Source: Lysobacteraceae bacterium | GTDB taxonomy: Bacteria > Pseudomonadota > Gammaproteobacteria > Nitrococcales > AK92 | Assembly: GCA_012523465.1 (NCBI GenBank) | Contig: JAAYIK010000017.1 | Coordinates: 1 to 64,000 of the forward strand | Length of the DNA: 64,000 nt | Direction of reading: 5' to 3' | Translations under genes and position numbers: made by a program | In this document: in pieces, positions 8,169 to 20,643 of the stretch | Layout: each line of letters starts with the position of its first letter | Position numbering within the stretch: the first letter of the stretch is position 1 | Notes under the pieces: model-generated | The model's database searches: none | Told to the model about the DNA's origin: nothing | Seen by the model: the letters and a program-made list of their open reading frames with translations, nothing else

Positions 8169-9161
8169 CTAACCGAACAGCGCTTCCTGAGAGTAGCCGG
8201 CGCGCTCCATCACCTCGCGCAGCTTCTTCAGCGCGTCGATCTGGATCTGGCGCACCCGCTCGCGGGTGACGCCGATTTCACGCCCAACCTCCTCCAGGGT
8301 GGCACGCTCATGGCCGCGCAGTCCGAAACGGCGCTCGACCACCGCACGCTGCTTGTCGGTGAGATGGCTCAGCCACTCGTCCAGGCGCCGCATGATGTCG
8401 TCCTCCTGCAGCACCGCCAGCGGCTCCTGGCCGTTCTCGTCCGGAATCGCATCCAGCAGCACCCGATCGGCATCCTGGCCGATCGGCACGTCCACCGACG
8501 CTGTGCCTTCATTGAGGCCGAGCATGCGCCGCACGTCCTCCACCGGCTTGCCCAGCACGTAGGCGATCTCTTCGGCCGAAGGCTCGTAGTCCAGCGTCTG
8601 GGCCAATTGGCGCGCGGCCCGCAAGCATTGATTGATCTCTTTGATGACGTGGATGGGCAGGCGAATGGTGCGCGTCTGGTTCATCAGCGCCCGCTCGATG
8701 GTCTGCCGAATCCACCAGGTGGCATAGGTGGAAAAGCGAAAGCCTCGCTCCGGGTCGAATTTCTCCACCGCCCGGATCAGGCCGAGATTGCCCTCTTCGA
8801 TGAGATCGAGAAACGTCAAGCCGCGGTTGAGATAACGGCGCGCAATCTTGACCACCAGCCGCAGATTGCTCTCAATCATGCGGGTCCGGGCCGCCTCGTC
8901 GCCCTGCTGCGCCAGGCGGGCGTAATAGACTTCCTCTTCCGCCGTCAGCAGCGGCGAGGCGCCGATTTCGTTGAGATAAAGCTGGGTGACATCGAGAACC
9001 GCGTCGTCACGATGCTTGCCGGTCGGGGCGAAGACCTCGTCAGCCATGTCTTCCGTCTCGTCAGGAGACTCGTCCTCGACGTCCGCCAACAGCAGCTCCT
9101 CGTCCGTGAGGTCGATCTCCTGAATTGGCGCGTAGCCCGAAACGCCCAACTGAATGGCCAT
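8169..9161 (-). CDS. rpoS: RNA polymerase sigma factor RpoS (stationary phase)
   Basis: A 330-residue sigma-70-family factor. It has an acidic N-terminal region ([17 protein letters not shown]), region 1.2/2 ([18 protein letters not shown], then [16 protein letters not shown]) and region 3. Region 4 follows with a helix-turn-helix ([19 protein letters not shown]). The ending YSQEALFG resembles the RpoS C terminus. RpoS directs core polymerase to stationary-phase and general-stress promoters. The ATG at 9161 has an excellent GGAGGG site, and the seven extra upstream codons of the open frame are not needed. The location directly after nlpD is the classic rpoS location and separates it from RpoD or RpoH. 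A probable promoter lies in the intergenic gap. Confidence 0.97.
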   Translation of the reverse strand: MAIQLGVSGYAPIQEIDLTDEELLLADVEDESPDETEDMADEVFAPTGKHRDDAVLDVTQLYLNEIGASPLLTAEEEVYYARLAQQGDEAARTRMIESNLRLVVKIARRYLNRGLTFLDLIEEGNLGLIRAVEKFDPERGFRFSTYATWWIRQTIERALMNQTRTIRLPIHVIKEINQCLRAARQLAQTLDYEPSAEEIAYVLGKPVEDVRRMLGLNEGTASVDVPIGQDADRVLLDAIPDENGQEPLAVLQEDDIMRRLDEWLSHLTDKQRAVVERRFGLRGHERATLEEVGREIGVTRERVRQIQIDALKKLREVMERAGYSQEALFG

Positions 9162-9334
9162 TTGTTCCCTCCTCCCCTTCACGCCCGTTTTATTAGCAGT
9201 ATTGTTGTCGCCGACCCGAAAAGCAGAGTGACGGCAACGGTGCGATCCAGTGCGTTTTGCCCTCGGCTGGTCGGTCGAATCGCCGCGGAGCGGACATCGA
9301 ACGACCGCCTCGGAGCTTTATTCTTTGTTCATCT

Positions 9335-9364
9335 ACTATAAGCGCGGATCAGAGCCACAAGCAA
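9335..9364 (-). promoter_or_regulatory. Probable rpoS promoter (sigma-70 type)
   Basis: Reading leftwards, TTGCTT (9364-9359) and TATAGT (9340-9335) are 18 bases apart, directly after the nlpD stop codon. Transcription would start near 9328, giving an rpoS leader of about 165 nt. The position fits rpoS having its own promoter besides read-through from nlpD. Confidence 0.55.
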
Positions 9365-9379
9365 TGGACGTTTTTTTCA

Positions 9380-10126
9380 TTATTTCTCGGGCAGATAGCG
9401 CATCGGATCGACCGGCTTGCCGTCGCGGCGCAGCTCGAAATGCAGCGCCGGCTGCTGCTCCGGCCCCGTCCCCATGGTCGCTATGCGCTGGCCGGCAGCC
9501 ACCGTCTGTCCCTCGCTGACCAGGATTTCCTGGTTGTAGCCGTAGGCGGTCAAATAACGGCTGTTGTGCTTGATGATGACCAGGTTGCCGTAGCCGCGCA
9601 GCCCACTGCCAGCGTAGACCACCTGACCGGCTGCCGCTGCCACGATGGGCTGCCCCAGTGCCCCCCGCAGCTCGATGCCCTGCTTGCCTTGGGCGTCCCG
9701 GGAAAAGGCCCGAGCCAGCCTGCCTTCCGTCGGCCAGCGCCAGTCGATGCTGGCTGCCTCCACCGACTTCCTGATGCTTGTCCCGCCGCGTTGGCCAGCA
9801 GGCGCGGCCTGCGGCTTGCGGCTGGCCGTGGCAGCCACGGACGGCCGGGATGGGGCCGGGCTGGCGCGTGGCTGGGCAGCCACGGCGGGCGCCCTGAGCC
9901 GCAACCGCTGGCCCGGATGAATGGTGTAAGGCGGCTCGACGCGATTCCAGCGCGCCACGGCGCGGTAGTCCAGGCCGTGCCGCCAGGAGATCGAATACAA
10001 CGTGTCTCCCTTCTGGACGACGTAATAATCCGGCGCTGGCCAGCGCTCGCCTGGGGTGTAGACCGGCGCCATGTTGGCCGCGCACCCGGCCAGCAACACC
10101 ACCAGCAGGGCCAGCGCCAGCCGCAT
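9380..10126 (-). CDS. nlpD: NlpD-like lipoprotein (LysM plus degenerate LytM/M23 domain)
   Basis: A 248-residue envelope lipoprotein with lipobox LLAGC (Cys15), a LysM peptidoglycan-binding domain (about 34-78, YYVVQKGDTLYSISW) and a C-terminal M23/LytM fold (about 150-245). The metal ligands of active M23 peptidases (HxxxD and HxH) are not seen: the matching places read GIELRGALG and LHFELRRDG. It is therefore expected to activate a cell-wall amidase at the septum rather than cut peptidoglycan, as NlpD and EnvC do. The start ATG overlaps the yqaA stop by one base (TGATG). A much longer open frame upstream is a shadow of yqaA. Confidence 0.93.
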   Translation of the reverse strand: MRLALALLVVLLAGCAANMAPVYTPGERWPAPDYYVVQKGDTLYSISWRHGLDYRAVARWNRVEPPYTIHPGQRLRLRAPAVAAQPRASPAPSRPSVAATASRKPQAAPAGQRGGTSIRKSVEAASIDWRWPTEGRLARAFSRDAQGKQGIELRGALGQPIVAAAAGQVVYAGSGLRGYGNLVIIKHNSRYLTAYGYNQEILVSEGQTVAAGQRIATMGTGPEQQPALHFELRRDGKPVDPMRYLPEK

Positions 10127-10710
10127 CAACGCACCCCTGCGATCGCGATCCCCACAGCCAGCAACGCCACCGTGGCCCAGCCGATACGCTCGATATAGGT
10201 CCGCAGCCAAGGTTCCAGCCGCGGTCCGCCCCAGGCAAGCAACCCGGCGACCAGGTAAAACCGTCCGCCGCGACCGATCAGCGAGGCAATGACGAAGAGT
10301 AGCGGATTCAATGCTGCCGCACCGGCGGCGATGGTGAACAGCTTGTAGGGGATGGGCGAGAAGCCAGCGATCAAAACGATCCAGAAGCCCCGGCGCTCGA
10401 ACCAGGCCCGGGCCAGATGGTAATGCTCCATGTAGCCCAGCCGCTCCAGCAGGGGCAGGACCAACTCCAAGGCGAAATAGCCGAGCAGGTAGCCGAACAG
10501 CCCGCCGGCAACCGAGGTCAGGGTAGTGATGGTGGCCAACAGCCATGCCTTCTGCGGCCGCGCCAACGCCATCGGCGCTAGCATCACGTCCGGCGGGATA
10601 GGAAAGAACGACGACTCGGCGAAGCTGAGCAACCCGAGCAGCCAGGGGGCGCGTCGATGCGCCGCCCAGCCCAGCACCATGTCATAGAGCCGGCCGAACA
10701 GCCCCTTCAC
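10126..10710 (-). CDS. yqaA: YqaA/DedA-family (VTT domain) inner-membrane protein
   Basis: This 194-residue polytopic membrane protein is of the YqaA branch of the DedA/VTT family. It shows the re-entrant loop motif [13 protein letters not shown] (residues about 32-44) and the second [15 protein letters not shown] element (about 115-129). A glycine-rich [17 protein letters not shown] segment precedes the last helix. DedA-type proteins are implicated in phospholipid flipping and membrane homeostasis; the exact role of YqaA is unsettled. It overlaps pcm by four bases (ATGA) and nlpD by one, so the surE-pcm-yqaA-nlpD set is translationally coupled. Confidence 0.9.
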   Translation of the reverse strand: MKGLFGRLYDMVLGWAAHRRAPWLLGLLSFAESSFFPIPPDVMLAPMALARPQKAWLLATITTLTSVAGGLFGYLLGYFALELVLPLLERLGYMEHYHLARAWFERRGFWIVLIAGFSPIPYKLFTIAAGAAALNPLLFVIASLIGRGGRFYLVAGLLAWGGPRLEPWLRTYIERIGWATVALLAVGIAIAGVR

Positions 10711-11369
10711 TGCGTACCTCCAAGCATGGGGACGAAGCTGACCTCATCGAGGACGCGGCGCGAGAGACCTTCCGGCGTCCGTTCGAATAGCACCAGCTGC
10801 TGACGACGGCCACCGACCGGCGCCACCAAGCGGCCACCGATCGCCAGCTGCTCGAGCAGCTCCTGGGGAATAACCTCGGGGGCGGCGGTCAAGATGATGC
10901 CGCCGAAGGGCGCATGCTGCACCCAGCCCTCGGTCCCGTCGCCATAGCGGGTGCGGACGTTGTAGAGCTTGAGCAGCCGGAAGCGCTGGCGAGCGGCCTC
11001 CAGCAGCCCCTTGATTCGTTCGATGGTGTACACCGTGGGCACCAGCTGGGCCAGGACGGCCGCCTGGTAGCCGGAGCCGGTGCCGATTTCCAGCACCCGC
11101 TCAGGCGTGCCGGCCTCGAGCAGCAGCTCTGTCATGCGGGCGACGATGTAGGGCTGCGAGATAGTCTGGCCGTAGCCGATCGGCAAGGCAGTGTCGTCGT
11201 AGGCGCGGCTCGCCAGGGCCTCGTCGACGAAAATGTGGCGTGGCGTACGCCGCAACGTCTCCAGCACCCGCGGGTCCCGTATTCCGGCCTCCTGCAAGCG
11301 GGCCACGAGTCGCTCGCGGGCCCGCTGCGAGGTCATGCCGATCCCTTGCAGCAAGGTTGGGTCCATCAT
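10707..11369 (-). CDS. pcm: Protein-L-isoaspartate O-methyltransferase
   Basis: A 220-residue SAM-dependent methyltransferase that starts repair of isoaspartyl residues in aged proteins. Motif I is [18 protein letters not shown] (near 92-109); further family signatures are the [20 protein letters not shown] substrate region (about 59-78) and [14 protein letters not shown]. Tandem ATGs (MMDP) begin the gene; the first overlaps the surE stop by four bases. It belongs to the conserved surE-pcm-nlpD-rpoS survival cluster and may be carried on the surE transcript. Confidence 0.97.
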   Translation of the reverse strand: MMDPTLLQGIGMTSQRARERLVARLQEAGIRDPRVLETLRRTPRHIFVDEALASRAYDDTALPIGYGQTISQPYIVARMTELLLEAGTPERVLEIGTGSGYQAAVLAQLVPTVYTIERIKGLLEAARQRFRLLKLYNVRTRYGDGTEGWVQHAPFGGIILTAAPEVIPQELLEQLAIGGRLVAPVGGRRQQLVLFERTPEGLSRRVLDEVSFVPMLGGTQ

Positions 11370-12115
11370 TCCAGCCCCTGTACCCAGCCGGCCACCTGGT
11401 CGATGGCCTGATAGCGCGTCAGATCGATCTGCAACGGCGTGACGGAGACATAACCGCGACGGACGGCGTGGAAATCGGTGCCCGGACCGGCATCCTGCTC
11501 CACCCCGGCCGGCCCGATCCAGTAGATCGGCCGGCCGCGAGGATCCTTCGCATGGATGATTTTTTCCGTCCGATGCCGCCGGCCGAGGCGCGTCGCCTGA
11601 AAGCCGCGCAGCTCGGAGAGCGGCAGGTCAGGCACGTTCACGTTCAGTATGGTATCGGCAGGCAGCGGATCCCTGATGAGGCGCTGCAACACCTGGACCG
11701 CGACATGGGCCGCCGTTTCATAGTATTGGGGCTCCGGCGCGCAAAGGGAAACGGCGATGGCAGGCCGTCCCAGGTTGCGCCCTTCCATGGCCGCCGCCAC
11801 CGTCCCGCTGTAGAGCACGTCGTCCCCCAGGTTGGCGCCGGCGTTGATGCCGGAGATCACCATGTCCGGCACCTCGTTTAGAAAGCCGGTGATGGCGAGA
11901 TGCACGCAGTCGGTCGGCGTTCCATCGACGCTGTAGGTTTGTGGCCCGACCTGGTGAATGCGCAATGGATTCTCCAAAGTCAGCGAATTGCTGGCGCCGC
12001 TGCGGTCACGTTCCGGCGCGACAACGGTGACGTCGGCCACCGTCCGCAGCGCCTCGGCCAGCGCCCGAATCCCGGGCGCGCGGTAACCGTCATCGTTGCT
12101 GACGAGAATGTGCAT
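11366..12115 (-). CDS. surE: 5'/3'-nucleotidase SurE
   Basis: A 249-residue metal-dependent nucleotidase that dephosphorylates nucleoside monophosphates and short polyphosphate. The N-terminal metal site is [10 protein letters not shown] (Asp8, Asp9), followed by [10 protein letters not shown] and the [19 protein letters not shown] loop that carries the remaining ligands. The length is standard. It is the first gene of a leftward run of coupled genes (surE-pcm-yqaA-nlpD, then rpoS). An AAGGAG lies about 13 bases before the ATG, rather far for a ribosome-binding site. Confidence 0.97.
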   Translation of the reverse strand: MHILVSNDDGYRAPGIRALAEALRTVADVTVVAPERDRSGASNSLTLENPLRIHQVGPQTYSVDGTPTDCVHLAITGFLNEVPDMVISGINAGANLGDDVLYSGTVAAAMEGRNLGRPAIAVSLCAPEPQYYETAAHVAVQVLQRLIRDPLPADTILNVNVPDLPLSELRGFQATRLGRRHRTEKIIHAKDPRGRPIYWIGPAGVEQDAGPGTDFHAVRRGYVSVTPLQIDLTRYQAIDQVAGWVQGLE

Positions 12116-12287
12116 CTGACGATTCTAACTCCTTTGCTGGGGGCCGGAGCCGGCTGACGGCGCAAGGCGGGCCAGTCGCGACAAGGTCCGCCATTGAGTA
12201 TAACCCCTGGCCGGCAGCCTGCGGCTTGGGTAATTCCAGCCCGCCGCCAGCTCGGCTTATACTTGGCCCGGATAAGAGTCGAGAGTG

Positions 12288-12824
12288 ATGAGCAAGCGAT
12301 TGGATCCCGCCGACAGGCAGCTGTTCATGGAGGCGATGGCCGGGGTGCGCCCGTTGACGCACGACCGGGTCGTCCTCACGCCGCCCAAGCCGCCTCCCGT
12401 CCCCCGCCAGGCGCTGGCAGATGCCCGCGATGTCCTGACTGAGATGATGGCGGAGGAATATGGCCCAGAAGCGCTTGCCAGCGGCGAGGAGCTGGTCTAT
12501 GCCCGCCCAGGACTGCAGCGCCGGGTCCTGCAGCGGCTGCGCCGCGGCCATTACAGCCTGGGCGCCGAGCTGGATCTGCACGGTATGACCGTGCCCGTCG
12601 CCCGTATCGCGCTGCAGGAATTCCTGCTGGAGTGCCGCCGCCGCCATTTGCACTGCGTCCGCATCATCCACGGCAAGGGACGCCGCTCCAGCAACCAGGG
12701 CCCGGTCCTGAAATACAAGGTCGACCGCTGGCTGCGCCAGCGCGAGGACGTGCTGGCCTTCTGCTCCGCCCGGCCTGCCGACGGCGGCACCGGCGCCATC
12801 TACGTGCTACTCCGCCACGCCTAG
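12288..12824 (+). CDS. Smr-domain protein (probable DNA endonuclease-like)
   Basis: A 178-residue protein with a basic N-terminal arm and a C-terminal Smr domain, the small MutS-related nuclease fold. The LDLHG motif is at 95-99 and IIHGKG at 126-131; both are signatures of the SmrA/YdaL group, which nicks DNA or RNA. No MutS core is present. The GTG one codon upstream is less likely than the ATG used here. It is the only rightward gene inside the 31-kb leftward cluster. A TATACT at 12258-12263 could be its -10. Its stop overlaps the truD stop by four bases (shared CTAG). Confidence 0.9.
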   Translation: MSKRLDPADRQLFMEAMAGVRPLTHDRVVLTPPKPPPVPRQALADARDVLTEMMAEEYGPEALASGEELVYARPGLQRRVLQRLRRGHYSLGAELDLHGMTVPVARIALQEFLLECRRRHLHCVRIIHGKGRRSSNQGPVLKYKVDRWLRQREDVLAFCSARPADGGTGAIYVLLRHA

Positions 12825-13867
12825 CCGGCGGGGCCGTCCTCGGCCGCGAAGATCTCGCGGATCACGCTGGTGGCGTAGGCGCCAGCTGGCAGCGCGAAGC
12901 GCAGCTCCACTTCGCCCGGTGCCGGAAACCACCAGGCCAGCTCGGAAACCCGCACCCGCAGGGCCCGCCGTGCGCCCTCCACCCCGGCGGCGCTGAGCCC
13001 TGCCACCAACTCCGCCTCCTCGGCCAGCACCCGCTGCTCCAAGTCTGCCGCGACGGCGCTCGGCTGCGGACATCCGCGCCCGCACAACGGCCCGCTGGGG
13101 TGGATGGCCAGCGCGGCGAGCCGGGCGCGGATGTCCTCGTCCAGAACTTCCAGCGCGAACAGGCTGCCGCGGCCATCCAGCATGAGTAGCTCGCCTTCAA
13201 CGGCCTTGTTCCAGACGCCTTGGCGGACCCGCTCGGCCAGCACTTGGTTGAACAGATACGACCTGACTGCGGAAAGCAGAATGCCGCGCAGGGTACGATC
13301 CCGCAGCTGCAGGCGCCCGCTCAACATGTCACGGGCGCGGTCGATGTTTTCGCCGCCGGGGCCGAAGCGTTGGGCGCCGAAATAGTTGGGCACGCCAAGA
13401 CGGGCTATCGCCGCCAGACGCACGGAAATGGCGGCAGCAGGCGCATCCACGTCGCGCAGGCGCAGCCGGAACCGGTTGCCACGCAGCACGCCGCGGCGCA
13501 GCTTTTTGTTGTGCCGGGCCGCGCTCAGCACCTCCACCCCCGGCGCCAGCTCGCCCGGCGGCGGCAGCGGCGCGTTGCCAGGGAGATGGACGCTGAACCA
13601 CTGCTGGGTCACTGCCCATTTGTCCTTCATCCCGGCATAGCTGACTGCCCGGCGCGGCACGCCCAGACTACGGGCCAGCCGCGCGGCCGCCTGCTCCGTG
13701 GTGCGTTCACGCTTGCGCACGTGCACCAGCAAGTGCTCGCCCTGCCCGCTGGGCGGGAAACCGAGCACCTCGTCGACGAAAAAATCCTCGGGGATGCTGC
13801 GCAGGCGCGCCCGGCCGAGCGGCCCGCCATGGGCATACGGCAGCTGGAGCCCGCCGACCGCGCCCAT
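12821..13867 (-). CDS. truD: tRNA pseudouridine(13) synthase TruD
   Basis: A 348-residue enzyme isomerising U13 of tRNA-Glu to pseudouridine. The catalytic aspartate is Asp82 in GMKDK (79-83), followed by NYFGAQRFG. The TruD-specific insertion and the C-terminal strand ending VIREIF are present. The frame is open farther upstream, but that part overlaps ispF and is not TruD-like. The ATG at 13867 follows the ispF stop by one base, although its ribosome-binding site is weak. In the conserved order it lies between surE and ispF; here the smr gene is inserted between surE and truD. Confidence 0.96.
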   Translation of the reverse strand: MGAVGGLQLPYAHGGPLGRARLRSIPEDFFVDEVLGFPPSGQGEHLLVHVRKRERTTEQAAARLARSLGVPRRAVSYAGMKDKWAVTQQWFSVHLPGNAPLPPPGELAPGVEVLSAARHNKKLRRGVLRGNRFRLRLRDVDAPAAAISVRLAAIARLGVPNYFGAQRFGPGGENIDRARDMLSGRLQLRDRTLRGILLSAVRSYLFNQVLAERVRQGVWNKAVEGELLMLDGRGSLFALEVLDEDIRARLAALAIHPSGPLCGRGCPQPSAVAADLEQRVLAEEAELVAGLSAAGVEGARRALRVRVSELAWWFPAPGEVELRFALPAGAYATSVIREIFAAEDGPAG

Positions 13868-13868
13868 C

Positions 13869-14354
13869 TCAGGAAGCGGCTCCCAGCAGCACGACCGCCA
13901 GCGCAGCGATGCCCTCGCCGCGACCGGTGAACCCCATCCGCTCGGTCGTCGAAGCCTTGACGTTGACCTGCTCCGGCGCGATGGCCAGGTCGGCAGCGAG
14001 ATTGGCTCGCATGGCATCGACGTAGGGCGCAAGGCGCGGCCGCTGGGCGATCACGGTGGCATCGACATTGATCACCTGCCAACCCTTGACCTGCGCCTTG
14101 AGCAAGGCGCTGCGCAGCAGCTCGCGGCTGTCGACCCCGGCCAGGGACGGGTCGGAGTCGGGGAAATGCCGGCCCAGGTCGCCCTCACCGGCGGCGCCCA
14201 ACAGCGCGGCGGTGACCGCATGCATGAGGACGTCGCCGTCGGAATGGGCTTCGATGCCGCGCTCGAAGGGAATGCGAACGCCGCCAATCATCACGTGATT
14301 GCCGTCGCAGAAGCGGTGGGCGTCGAACCCTTGCCCGATTCGGATACGCATCAT
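13869..14354 (-). CDS. ispF: 2-C-methyl-D-erythritol 2,4-cyclodiphosphate synthase
   Basis: A 161-residue enzyme of the DXP isoprenoid pathway that cyclises CDP-methylerythritol phosphate. Zinc ligands are visible as Asp11 and His13 (GFDAHRF) and His45 (DVLMHAV); the HSDGD segment and the C-terminal TTERMGFTGRGEGIA complete the family signature. It is separate from ispD rather than fused. Tandem ATGs overlap the ispD stop by four bases, so the two consecutive pathway-related genes are coupled. IspC, another enzyme of the pathway, lies in the same window at 33.6-34.8 kb. Confidence 0.98.
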   Translation of the reverse strand: MMRIRIGQGFDAHRFCDGNHVMIGGVRIPFERGIEAHSDGDVLMHAVTAALLGAAGEGDLGRHFPDSDPSLAGVDSRELLRSALLKAQVKGWQVINVDATVIAQRPRLAPYVDAMRANLAADLAIAPEQVNVKASTTERMGFTGRGEGIAALAVVLLGAAS

Positions 14355-15064
14355 CCAGCCTGACCGTGCAGCTTGAGGATGGCAGCGGCCAGCGCCAGGT
14401 CGTCGGGCCGCGTCACCTTGATGTTGGTAGGCCGCCCTTCGACCAGCAGCGGCTGATAGCCGGCCGTTTCCATCGCCTGGGCGTCGTCGGTCACCGGCCT
14501 GCCGTACTCACGCGCCGTCAGCAGGGCCTGGTGCAGCTGCCGCAACGGAAACATTTGCGGCGTCAGCGCATGCCAGAGGCCATCGCGGCTGGCGGTGGCG
14601 CGCACCCGGCCCGTGGCGCCCTGGCGCTTGAGGGTATCCCGCACCGGCACGGCCAGCAGCGCACCGTCGGGGCGCTCGAAGCCGACCGCCAGCAGGCGGT
14701 CGATGTCGTCATGGGTCAGGCAGGGACGGACGGCATCGTGCACCAGCACCCAGTCGTCGTCGTTACCCTGCGCCAGCAGGAATTCCAGCGCGGCCAGCAC
14801 CGAGTCGCTGCGCTCGGCGCCGCCGGTGACCCGGTACAGCGGCCGCGGGTAGTCGTGATTCAGGGTCTCCCAAGTGGTGTCGTGATCCGCCAGCGCGATC
14901 ACGCCGCCGTGGATTGCCGGATGCTGGAGCAGGCTTCGCAACGTCCAGCTGACGATGGGCTGCCCCAGGAGATCCAGATACTGCTTGGGCACGTCGGCCG
15001 CCATGCGTCGGCCGACGCCTGCGGCGGGGATCACGGCCCATATTCGCGGCCTTTCTGCGCTCAT
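14351..15064 (-). CDS. ispD: 2-C-methyl-D-erythritol 4-phosphate cytidylyltransferase
   Basis: A 237-residue cytidylyltransferase producing CDP-methylerythritol in the DXP pathway. The nucleotide-binding loop is PAAGVGRRM (13-21), followed by KQYL (27-30); VLVHDAVRP and the TDDAQAME region are further family signatures. The start follows the ftsB stop without a gap and overlaps ispF downstream, matching the standard ftsB-ispD-ispF order. CTP for this step is supplied by CTP synthase, whose gene pyrG lies a few genes upstream. Confidence 0.98.
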   Translation of the reverse strand: MSAERPRIWAVIPAAGVGRRMAADVPKQYLDLLGQPIVSWTLRSLLQHPAIHGGVIALADHDTTWETLNHDYPRPLYRVTGGAERSDSVLAALEFLLAQGNDDDWVLVHDAVRPCLTHDDIDRLLAVGFERPDGALLAVPVRDTLKRQGATGRVRATASRDGLWHALTPQMFPLRQLHQALLTAREYGRPVTDDAQAMETAGYQPLLVEGRPTNIKVTRPDDLALAAAILKLHGQAG

Positions 15065-15337
15065 TTATTCTTCCACAATCTGATAAAAGACCTCGCCGTC
15101 ACGAATCATGCCGAGCTCACGGCGGGCCCTTTCTTCGACGGCTTCCAGGCCGGATTTGAGATCTTTCACTTCCGCCTCCAGCGCATCGTTGCTCTGTCGC
15201 AGGAGCTCGTTCTGCTGCCGCTGGGCAGCCACGGTCTGCTGCAGCCGCCAGGCGTCGCGGGCGCCGCCCGGGCCGAACCACAGCTGGTACTGCAGCACCA
15301 GCAGCAACCCGGCCAGGACGGCGATTGCGATGCGCAT
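15065..15337 (-). CDS. ftsB: Cell division protein FtsB
   Basis: A 90-residue bitopic membrane protein with a short cytoplasmic start, one transmembrane helix (about residues 3-20), then a periplasmic coiled coil (about 28-70) with heptad leucines and many Gln/Glu. The ending ARRELGMIRDGEVFYQIV is typical of FtsB. FtsB joins FtsL and FtsQ to activate septal peptidoglycan synthesis. It sits between eno and ispD, its usual place, and abuts ispD. Confidence 0.95.
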   Translation of the reverse strand: MRIAIAVLAGLLLVLQYQLWFGPGGARDAWRLQQTVAAQRQQNELLRQSNDALEAEVKDLKSGLEAVEERARRELGMIRDGEVFYQIVEE

Positions 15338-15373
15338 GGCAGCTAGCTGAGCCGGTCCATCGCTGACCGCCTG

Positions 15374-16672
<1,299 letters not shown>

Positions 16673-16697
16673 CTATCTCCTTAGCCGAATGGTTTTG

Positions 16698-17543
16698 CTA
16701 CAGCAGATCCTGCTCCAGGAATCCCTGCTGCTTGACGACGGCATCCAGCTCCTTGAGGGTAACCAGCAGGGCCTCCATCTGCCCCAGCGGCCAGGCATTG
16801 GGCCCGTCGCTGAGCGCCTTGTCCGGGTCCGGATGGGTTTCCATGAACAGGCCGGAGACGCCGGCTGCCACCGCCGCCCGCGCCAGTACCGGCACGAATT
16901 GCCGCTGGCCGCCGGAAGCTTTGCCCTGCCCACCCGGCAGCTGCACTGAATGGGTGGCGTCGAAGACCACCGGCACCCCCGCCTCACGCATGACCGCCAG
17001 CGCACGCATGTCGGAGATCAGGTTGTTGTAGCCGAACGACACGCCGCGCTCGCAGGCCATGACGCGGTGGTTGCCCACGGCGCGGGCCTTCTCAATCACG
17101 TGCTTCATGTCCCAGGGTGCCAGGAACTGGCCCTTCTTGATGTTCACCGGTAACCCGGTGCGGGCCACATTCTGAATGAAGTTGGTCTGCCGGCAGAGGA
17201 AGGCCGGGGTTTGCAGCACGTCGACCACCGCCGCCACTTCGTCCAGCGGCGTATCCTCGTGCACGTCGGTCAGCACCGGCACGCCGATCTGACGCTTGAC
17301 TTCGGAGAGGATGCGCAGCCCCTCCTCGAGCCCGGGCCCGCGATAGCTCTCGTGGGAGGAGCGGTTGGCCTTGTCGTAAGAGGATTTGTAGATGAAATTG
17401 ATGCCGAGGCGATGGCAGATTTCCTTCAGCATGCCGGCCGAATCCAAGGCCAGCTGCTCGGATTCGACCACGCAGGGACCGGCGATCAGGAAAAAGGGCC
17501 GGTCCAGCCCAACTTCGAACCCACACAAATTGAACGTTGACAC
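16698..17543 (-). CDS. kdsA: 3-deoxy-8-phosphooctulonate (KDO-8-P) synthase
   Basis: A 281-residue enzyme condensing phosphoenolpyruvate with arabinose 5-phosphate to give KDO-8-phosphate for the lipopolysaccharide inner core. Recognisable segments are [11 protein letters not shown] near the N terminus, [26 protein letters not shown] and [12 protein letters not shown]. The start is GTG with a strong GGGAGG site seven bases upstream, and the annotated length fits the family. It is encoded between pyrG and eno, in the usual order. Confidence 0.98.
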   Translation of the reverse strand: MSTFNLCGFEVGLDRPFFLIAGPCVVESEQLALDSAGMLKEICHRLGINFIYKSSYDKANRSSHESYRGPGLEEGLRILSEVKRQIGVPVLTDVHEDTPLDEVAAVVDVLQTPAFLCRQTNFIQNVARTGLPVNIKKGQFLAPWDMKHVIEKARAVGNHRVMACERGVSFGYNNLISDMRALAVMREAGVPVVFDATHSVQLPGGQGKASGGQRQFVPVLARAAVAAGVSGLFMETHPDPDKALSDGPNAWPLGQMEALLVTLKELDAVVKQQGFLEQDLL

Positions 17544-17579
17544 GGTTGCCTCCCTTCTTGGGGCTTGCGGCGCTTTGGC

Positions 17580-19229
<1,650 letters not shown>

Positions 19230-19308
19230 TTAGGAGGTGGCGCTGTCTGGAAAGTGATGAGGAGAGCTGCGAAGCCTTTTTGAAGGACCTCCGGAGCGGG
19301 ATCAGACC

Positions 19309-20643
19309 TTAACAGAAGGGGGCGTTTTTCTCAATCCGCACGAGCCGCAACCCCGCCTCGCCGGGCGCAGCCTGGAAGCCGTCGCAGACCCACAGATCCG
19401 CCACCGCCGCCAGCTCGCCGTCGATATAGATGAGGGGCAGGCGTTCCCGCTCCCAAGGCGGAATGCCCCGCTCCTGCAGCAGTTTCTTCAGGCTGCGGCT
19501 GTGCCGCTCTCCGGCCAGACGGCAACGCTCTCCTCCCTGCCGAAAGCGCACCTCCACCCGCCGCTGCCGCAAAGCCGCTCGCAGTCCCGCACCAATGACC
19601 GATTCCACCTGCCAGCGCCAACCTGGCAGCTCCAGCGGGCTGGCCAAATCCCAGGCAAAAGGAGCCGGGACTTCCTCAGGCTCGGTATCCAGCAGCAAGC
19701 GGTTACGATAGCGGCGCAGGCGCACACCGTCCCAGGCCAGCTCGGGCGAGCGGTCGGGCGCGGCTTCCAGCAGCGTCTTGAGCCCTGCCTGCAGCCGCTC
19801 TCGCGCCGGCGGCCGCAGGCCCTGGCGGCGCAGCCAGCAGCGCAGCAGATTGCGCTGGCGCGGCTCGGTCAGCAAGCGCAACGCCTCGAGGTCCAATCCA
19901 TCCCCGGCAGCGCACTGCCGCAGATCCTGCTCCGCCAACGCATCAAGCAGATCAGCCGCCTCGCGGGCAAGCGCAGCCGCTCGCTGCAGCGGCCTGGCAT
20001 AGCCCGGCCAGCGCTCCGCCAGCAGCGGCAGCAGGCGGTTACGGAGAAAATTGCGGTCGTAAGCGTCATCCCGATTGCTGGGATCCTCGACCCAGGACAG
20101 TCCCTGGGCCTCGGCGTAGGCCGCGATGGCCGCCAGCGGCACATCCAGCAGGGGACGCAGCAGCAGCCCGCGCCCCAACGGTCGGCTGGGCGGCATGGCA
20201 GCCAGTCCGTGCACCCCGGCGCCACGCAGCAGGCGCAACAACAGGGTTTCGATTTGATCGTCCTGGTGGTGGGCCAGCAACAGCACCTCGCCCACCTTGA
20301 GGTGCCGCTCGTAGGCCGCGTAGCGGGCCTCGCGCGCCGCCTCCTCGATGGAAATGCCAGGTCCTGCCCGGCACTGCACCCGTTCCACCTGCAGCGGTAT
20401 GCCGAGCTCGCGGCAGATGCGCCGGCAGTGCTCGACCCAATCGTCGGCGGGCGCCTGCAGGCCGTGATGAACGTGGAGCGCGCGCACCGGCACGCCCAGA
20501 CGGGGACGCAGGGCAGCGACAAGATGGAGAAGCACGTGGGAGTCCCGACCACCGCTGTAGGCGACGCAGTAGCCGGCGGCCGGGTGAGGCTGAGGGAGGC
20601 GCTGCCAGAGCGCCTCGGGACCGAGTGCCGCGGCCGTGCTCAC
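19309..20643 (-). CDS. tilS: tRNA(Ile)-lysidine synthase
   Basis: A 444-residue N-type ATP pyrophosphatase that converts the wobble cytidine of the minor tRNA-Ile (CAU) to lysidine, which is essential for AUA decoding. The PP-loop is SGGRDS (30-35), followed by [23 protein letters not shown] and the TilS C-terminal domains. The open frame continues into accA, but the start is best placed at the GTG that overlaps the accA stop by four bases (GTGA), with AGAGG upstream. accA-tilS coupling is common in gammaproteobacteria. Confidence 0.95.
   Translation of the reverse strand: MSTAAALGPEALWQRLPQPHPAAGYCVAYSGGRDSHVLLHLVAALRPRLGVPVRALHVHHGLQAPADDWVEHCRRICRELGIPLQVERVQCRAGPGISIEEAAREARYAAYERHLKVGEVLLLAHHQDDQIETLLLRLLRGAGVHGLAAMPPSRPLGRGLLLRPLLDVPLAAIAAYAEAQGLSWVEDPSNRDDAYDRNFLRNRLLPLLAERWPGYARPLQRAAALAREAADLLDALAEQDLRQCAAGDGLDLEALRLLTEPRQRNLLRCWLRRQGLRPPARERLQAGLKTLLEAAPDRSPELAWDGVRLRRYRNRLLLDTEPEEVPAPFAWDLASPLELPGWRWQVESVIGAGLRAALRQRRVEVRFRQGGERCRLAGERHSRSLKKLLQERGIPPWERERLPLIYIDGELAAVADLWVCDGFQAAPGEAGLRLVRIEKNAPFC

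Noticed and set aside
9380-10126. NlpD as an active M23 endopeptidase
   Set aside because: The HxxxD and HxH zinc ligands are missing from the LytM domain.
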